A DNA stretch of 17,171 bases from assembly GCF_025362455.1 (NCBI RefSeq), contig NZ_JANYGJ010000027.1:1-17171 (forward strand), given 5' to 3'. Within the stretch, counting starts at the first letter, position 1. Every line of letters begins with the position of its first letter. Positions 14,335 through 17,171 of this stretch are shown here, in pieces. The stretch comes from Deinococcus sp. Its GTDB lineage: Bacteria > Deinococcota > Deinococci > Deinococcales > Deinococcaceae. The position numbers and the translations under genes were made by a program. Under the pieces are notes generated by a model that did not search any database, was not told the DNA's origin, and worked only from the letters and a program-made list of their open reading frames with translations.

Positions 14335-14544
14335 ATGAATGCTGAAATCAGGGCGGCGGTAGATGCCCGGTTAAAAGAGAAGGGCATGTCACGTGCCGAC
14401 CTGGCCCGCGCCATTGAGGCGCAGCCAAACAACATCACCCGTGCGCTCAACGACACGGGGGGCCGGGGAGGCAGCGTTCCTAAATTGTGGGCCGACATTC
14501 TCGACGCTCTCGACTTGGAACTTATCGCCCAACCTTCGTCATAG
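14335..14544 (+). CDS. Small XRE-family HTH regulator (69 aa)
   Basis: Almost the whole protein is one helix-turn-helix domain: MSRADLARAI...PNNITRALNDTGGRGGSVPKLWADILDALDLEL (about 18-63), close to Cro/C1-type repressors. The ATG at 14335 is favoured because ATG 14331 hits a stop at once. There is no clear Shine-Dalgarno sequence, and a TATGAT -10 ends 11 nt before the start, so the leader is very short or absent. It is divergent from the ArdC/ParB/PrimPol operon with repeats in between, so it probably represses that operon and itself. Confidence 0.8.
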   Translation: MNAEIRAAVDARLKEKGMSRADLARAIEAQPNNITRALNDTGGRGGSVPKLWADILDALDLELIAQPSS

Positions 14545-15457
14545 CAAAGCGCAGCAGTAGGTCGGTTACGCGAGGTAGACAGCAACATCCAGAGCTTGAA
14601 ACGGAAAGCCCCAAAGACGGTAAATTTCGGAGCGCGTATGGCCGGGGCCTTCCACCCTTTCCCCCGCCCTCGCCGCTGTCAAGCGCCGCAGGCGTCGTAA
14701 GCCGCGCCCTTCGCGGGTTTGACAGCTCTCAGGCGCCTTCAGATCCTTGGCGGCACGCCAGCAAGAAAACGCTGCTCTGTCCAGCATTTTTCTTGCTGGC
14801 GGATAAGGCTGCTTAAGGCTGTCGCTGTTGGCCGCGCTCGGCTTGGGTGCCGAGCCGCCTCAAACCCCACGACGGGCGCGGACAGGCCCGGTAGGTGCCG
14901 TTCTGTTCAAGACGCGACCCAGCCCGCCGTGAGCCGCGCGAACGCCGGGTTCAGACACCGTGCGCCGTCAGGCGCTCCTTCTTGACTTGCGCCACTCGGC
15001 GCAACCTCCGTTGTGCGTGCGGCGCAGCCTGGCGCACCGCGCCTACGGATCTGTTCGCGCTCCTAAACTGGAAGGTCAGAAGCCGCGTTGCGACGCGACC
15101 GTGAGGAAGCGGCGCGCCCTGAGCGGCTGGTCGCTGACAGGCGACTGACCTGGAGGGCTGGCCGCCAGGCCGATGGACAGGCGGCTGTGGATGGGTCAGG
15201 CCCGGCTCAGCGCGGCGCAGTCAGCCAGCATCGAGTAACTGGACACCGAACGGAACAGATTGTCACTTTGCTCTGGGAATCACGGCTAATCCGCGCAGCC
15301 GGGCACCGCGCCCTGAGGCACACGAATCTGCGGCACTCGCTCGTCAACTCGCCGCCTCCACCTTGACGTACCCTGAGCCCATGCCCCGCCGCAAACCCAC
15401 CGCTGAACCCCCACCGGCCAGCACCCTGCCCTTCGGCCTCTATACCGTCGACGGCCT
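14545..15457. other. GC-rich hairpin-dense region without a supported gene
   Basis: About 0.9 kb has no frame with a recognisable family or good start. It holds many short perfect hairpins: GCTGTCAA/TTGACAGC (14675-14682 with 14719-14726, enclosing CCGCG/CGCGG), the 14-bp stem at 14756-14801, GCTCGGC/GCCGAGC near 14836-14855 and TTGCGCC/GGCGCAA (14987-14993 with 14998-15004). A plus-strand frame from ATG 15381 (MPRRKPTAEPPPASTLPFGLYTV...) looks like the start of a gene but is lost at the PIN remnant. The region may contain an origin, a structured RNA or debris. Confidence 0.5.
14756..14801. repeat. 14-bp perfect inverted repeat forming a large hairpin
   Basis: CGCCAGCAAGAAAA (14756-14769) pairs with TTTTCTTGCTGGCG (14788-14801). 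The 18-base loop holds a further GCTG/CAGC pairing. The A-run/T-run layout would suit a bidirectional terminator, but it is far from any gene end except the XRE gene (210 bp). Confidence 0.6.
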
Positions 15458-15583
15458 TCAGCGTTCACGAGTTGGCAGCGTGGGCCAGGGGTCACAGACC
15501 ACCGCCGGCAGTCCCAGGAAATCATTGGTGTTGCGCGTGATCAGCGCCCCACCGCCGCTCGCTAGGCAGGCCGTGCGCCCCGC
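15458..15583 (-). pseudogene. PIN-domain (VapC-like) toxin, C-terminal remnant
   Basis: A minus-strand frame ending at TGA 15458-15460 encodes TACLASGGGALITRNTNDFLGLP, the typical last part of PIN-domain RNases. There the residues TRNTNDF carry the final conserved aspartate. The first roughly 90 residues, with the other acidic ligands, are missing. The remnant overlaps the end of the HTH gene in a different frame. It is the tail of a VapC-like toxin left after a deletion that fused it to the neighbouring module. Confidence 0.65.
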
Positions 15584-16026
15584 GCCTCCGGGTCGTTCAC
15601 CCAGGACGTTGACGGTTGCTGTTCCTGGACGCGAGTCCGGCAGACTTCGACGATGCTGAGTACCCGGTCCAGACTGGCCCCGCTGTACCCGGTCGCCTCA
15701 TAGCGGCGGATCTGCTCTTCGTGGACCCCCAGCAGTTCTCCCAGGGTGCGGTGGTTGAGCCGGGCGGCCAGGCGCAGCTCGATCAGCAGTGTCGGCAAAC
15801 GCTCGATGATGTCCAGATGCTCGAAGACCACGTTCCCAGTGGTGAGCGCCCGGTACTGGTCGAGTTCCTGATCCAGGCTTTCAAGCTGAGAAGCAATCCC
15901 CTGCTGGTGGAGTTGCTGCCGAAGCCCGACTGCGCTAGCAGGCTGGGCCTTGAGGTCCGCCAGGGCGCTGAAAAGCTCCTGCCGCTTGATAGTGGCAACC
16001 TTGTACTGTCGTTCGTTCTGAATCAT
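15562..16026 (-). CDS. HTH protein, probable antitoxin/repressor (154 aa)
   Basis: Residues 1-65 form a charged helical region (heptad-like, perhaps dimerising). Residues 79-128 are an XRE-type helix-turn-helix (LIELRLAARLNHRTLGELLG, then EEQIRRYEATGYSGASLDRV). I start it at ATG 16026, which overlaps the upstream stop as ATGA (16023-16026) and follows AGGAG; the frame is open further upstream but would overlap the first gene. The last residues (about 140-154) run into the PIN remnant and may not be original. With the upstream nucleotidyltransferase-fold protein it forms a toxin-antitoxin-like pair and is the likely repressor acting at 16470-16491. Confidence 0.75.
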   Translation of the reverse strand: MIQNERQYKVATIKRQELFSALADLKAQPASAVGLRQQLHQQGIASQLESLDQELDQYRALTTGNVVFEHLDIIERLPTLLIELRLAARLNHRTLGELLGVHEEQIRRYEATGYSGASLDRVLSIVEVCRTRVQEQQPSTSWVNDPEARGARPA

Positions 16027-16469
16027 GGCAGGCTCCTGAGATCGAAGATCACGATGCCCTTCGGCTGACCATCGCGGTCCTGCTGGAAAAAGTCCAGAAA
16101 GGTATGGCCCTGAGCGTCGCACGGGGTGTCCGCCAGAAAGAACTCGGTGCCGTACTTGCGTTTCTGGGCAAAACGCTGGCTACCGAAGTCCAGCATCACC
16201 GGGTCGAGTGCCTGAATCTTCAGGAGGGCGTCGTCACTCGCATCGTAGGCGACATCAACGTCATTAGGTCTGAGCTTCTCGGTTACGAAACTGCCGTCGA
16301 TGTAAACCGTCAGGCATCCGGCCTCGCGCAGCACGGTCAATCCAGCCAGCAGGCCGGTGAGGAGGTTGACGCGCCGCCTACCGAGGCCAAACCGCTCGAC
16401 CAGTTCAGGCCAGGTGCAGGGATGCTGACCGGGAGGCAGGACACCACGGGCGTCAAAAGGTGGTGCCAT
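16023..16469 (-). CDS. Nucleotidyltransferase-fold protein, DUF6932-like, probable toxin (148 aa)
   Basis: The protein shows the minimal nucleotidyltransferase signature: G59-S60 in YIDGSFVTEK followed by PNDVDV with D70 and D72 as likely metal ligands. A third acidic residue may be in the strand near IVIFD (139-143). The N-terminal part (PPG...TWPELVERFG) is typical of the DUF6932-type group as I remember it. I chose ATG 16469 over an upstream start at 16586 because a consensus promoter ends 6 nt before it, so the longer version would begin upstream of transcription. Its stop overlaps the HTH gene. The pair resembles nucleotidyltransferase toxin-antitoxin systems; toxicity is inferred. Confidence 0.7.
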   Translation of the reverse strand: MAPPFDARGVLPPGQHPCTWPELVERFGLGRRRVNLLTGLLAGLTVLREAGCLTVYIDGSFVTEKLRPNDVDVAYDASDDALLKIQALDPVMLDFGSQRFAQKRKYGTEFFLADTPCDAQGHTFLDFFQQDRDGQPKGIVIFDLRSLP

Positions 16470-16491
16470 AACCCAACTATATTGTTGGGTT
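16470..16491. promoter_or_regulatory. Palindromic operator over the -10 box of the NTase/HTH pair
   Basis: AACCCAAC (16470-16477) and GTTGGGTT (16484-16491) are perfect 8-base arms around 6 bases. They cover the -10 box and the transcription start, an ideal autorepression site for the HTH protein. Confidence 0.7.
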
Positions 16492-16504
16492 GCTTGGTTG
16501 TCAA
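16476..16504 (-). promoter_or_regulatory. Leaderless promoter of the NTase/HTH pair
   Basis: On the minus strand TTGACA (16499-16504) and TATAGT (16476-16481) are 17 bp apart, and the ATG follows 6 nt after the -10 box. There is no Shine-Dalgarno sequence. This is the clearest leaderless promoter in the window. Confidence 0.8.
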
Positions 16505-16572
16505 TGACTTGTTGGTGCTCTGGGGGGCGTGTGGTGAGTGCCGAATGTCGACACCCCGTACCCAACCCTTGC

Positions 16573-16802
16573 TCAGCGCTCTGCATTGAGGTGCTTGTAG
16601 AGCGTCTCCCGGCTGATGCCCAGCTCGTGGGCGAGGACTGTCTTCTTCTCCCCGGCGGCTAGCCGCGCGCGGATGACTGCCACCTGCGCGGCGTTCAGCT
16701 TAGGCTTGCGGCCCGTGTAGACGCCGTTTCTCTTGGCCACCTCAATGCCTTCCCGCTGGCGCTCACGGATCAGGCTGCGCTCGAACTCGGCGAAGGCGCC
16801 CA
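16573..16802 (-). pseudogene. Serine recombinase (resolvase/invertase), C-terminal fragment
   Basis: The frame ending at TGA 16573-16575 encodes GAFAEFERSLIRERQREGIEVAKRNG..., the end of the long E-helix and linker of small serine recombinases. The C-terminal DNA-binding HTH follows (GRKPKLNAAQVAVIRARLAAGEKKTVLAHELGISRETLYKHL). The catalytic N-terminal half (about 110 residues with the active serine) is missing; homology stops at about 16802, where a plus-strand gene fragment begins. Upstream residues in the frame (to 16890) are the antisense of that fragment. The protein cannot be active as a recombinase. Confidence 0.85.
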
Positions 16803-16805
16803 TCC

Positions 16806-17165
16806 CGCAATGTGGTGATCGGGGTCGGGAAGAACAACTATGGGCACCCGACCGCCTCGGCGCTCTCGCTGTACCAGCAGGCGGGAGCAAGTGTGTACCG
16901 GACTGATCAGGACGGCACCGTGACGGTCCGGGTCAGGCCAGGTGGCCAGTACGCCGTGAGCACCGATCGGGAGGCGGCGCCCCAGAGACCCGTTGCTCCG
17001 GCACCGAAGCCAACAATTCCTGTCCCCTCACCAGCAGCCCAGTACAATATCTCGTACCGCAACTGCGCGGCGGTCCGAGCGGCGGGACAGGCACCGCTGC
17101 GGCTCGGACCGCCGGGCTACAGCCGTAAGCTCGACCGGGACGGCGACGGGGTGGCCTGCGAGTGA
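16806..17165 (+). pseudogene. Metallo-beta-lactamase/ComEC-like protein with excalibur domain, N-terminally truncated
   Basis: The frame begins at the junction near 16803-16808 and reads VVIGVGKNNYGHPTASALSL..., the last conserved stretch of the metallo-beta-lactamase domain found in ComEC C-termini and related secreted hydrolases (with YRTDQDGTV). A proline/alanine-rich linker and an excalibur domain follow: NCAAVRAAGQ...LDRDGDGVACE, with the paired cysteines and the DxDxDG calcium-binding loop. The excalibur domain is usually extracellular. The signal peptide and most of the hydrolase are absent. GTG 16812 is a possible start but probably not the original one. The stop is TGA 17163-17165. 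Confidence 0.75.
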
Positions 17166-17171
17166 GCCGGG

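Noticed and set aside
15183..15191. A TGTGGAT word that could be a DnaA box
   Set aside because: Only seven of nine positions fit and there is no cluster of similar boxes nearby.
16470..16586. Longer 187-residue version of the NTase protein starting at 16586
   Set aside because: A consensus promoter at 16476-16504 lies inside the extra part, and the extra residues have no family resemblance.
16803..16890. N-terminal extension of the serine recombinase frame to 16890
   Set aside because: These residues are antisense to the ComEC-like fragment and do not resemble a recombinase.

Overview
The window looks like part of an accessory replicon (plasmid or plasmid-derived island) from a high-GC bacterium, most likely Deinococcus or a close relative. 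This rests on gene content (ArdC-like antirestriction protein, PrimPol, large ParB, ParA with a ribbon-helix-helix partner, an excalibur-domain protein), and on several promoters whose -10 box lies only 5-7 nt before the start codon, as in the leaderless genes common in Deinococcus. The assignment is inferred from style and content; no rRNA or tRNA is present to confirm it.

Layout. 1-3.6 kb is a patchwork of mobile DNA. The end of one IS30-family element (to 134) and a complete second one (2451-3445) flank a gene for a 15-repeat leucine-rich protein whose C-terminal part resembles elongation factor G domain IV. The second IS30 abuts the tail of a tyrosine recombinase. 3.7-4.9 kb is an AAA_14/DUF4143 ATPase with its own leaderless promoter. 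5.1-7.7 kb is a complete IS21-family element (istA, istB, multiple terminal repeats, 5-bp target duplication CTCCT).

7.9-9.3 kb is a compact partition locus on the minus strand: a leaderless ParA gene overlapping a small ribbon-helix-helix gene. Repeated TTTACTGC sites lie in the parA promoter, inside the small gene, behind it, and in two palindromes that bracket the locus. 9.5-14.2 kb is a minus-strand operon driven by one strong promoter (TTGACA-17-TACTAT): two small proteins of unknown function, an ArdC-like antirestriction metalloprotease, a large ParB-family protein and a PrimPol-type primase. The first three genes overlap by 4 bp (GTGA and ATGA). A small XRE regulator is divergent from it, and the shared promoter region holds direct and inverted repeats that could be its operator. 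Together these genes give establishment (antirestriction), replication (primase) and segregation (ParB, ParA/RHH).

14.5-15.4 kb has no convincing gene but is GC-rich and full of hairpins; it may hold an origin or a structured RNA. 15.5-16.5 kb is a toxin-antitoxin-like pair (nucleotidyltransferase-fold protein plus HTH protein) with a leaderless promoter covered by a palindrome, followed by the tail of a PIN-domain protein. The right edge joins the C-terminal piece of a serine recombinase to the C-terminal piece of a metallo-beta-lactamase/ComEC-like protein carrying an excalibur domain. The edges of the window have been reshuffled repeatedly, while the par locus and the 9.5-14.2 kb operon look intact.
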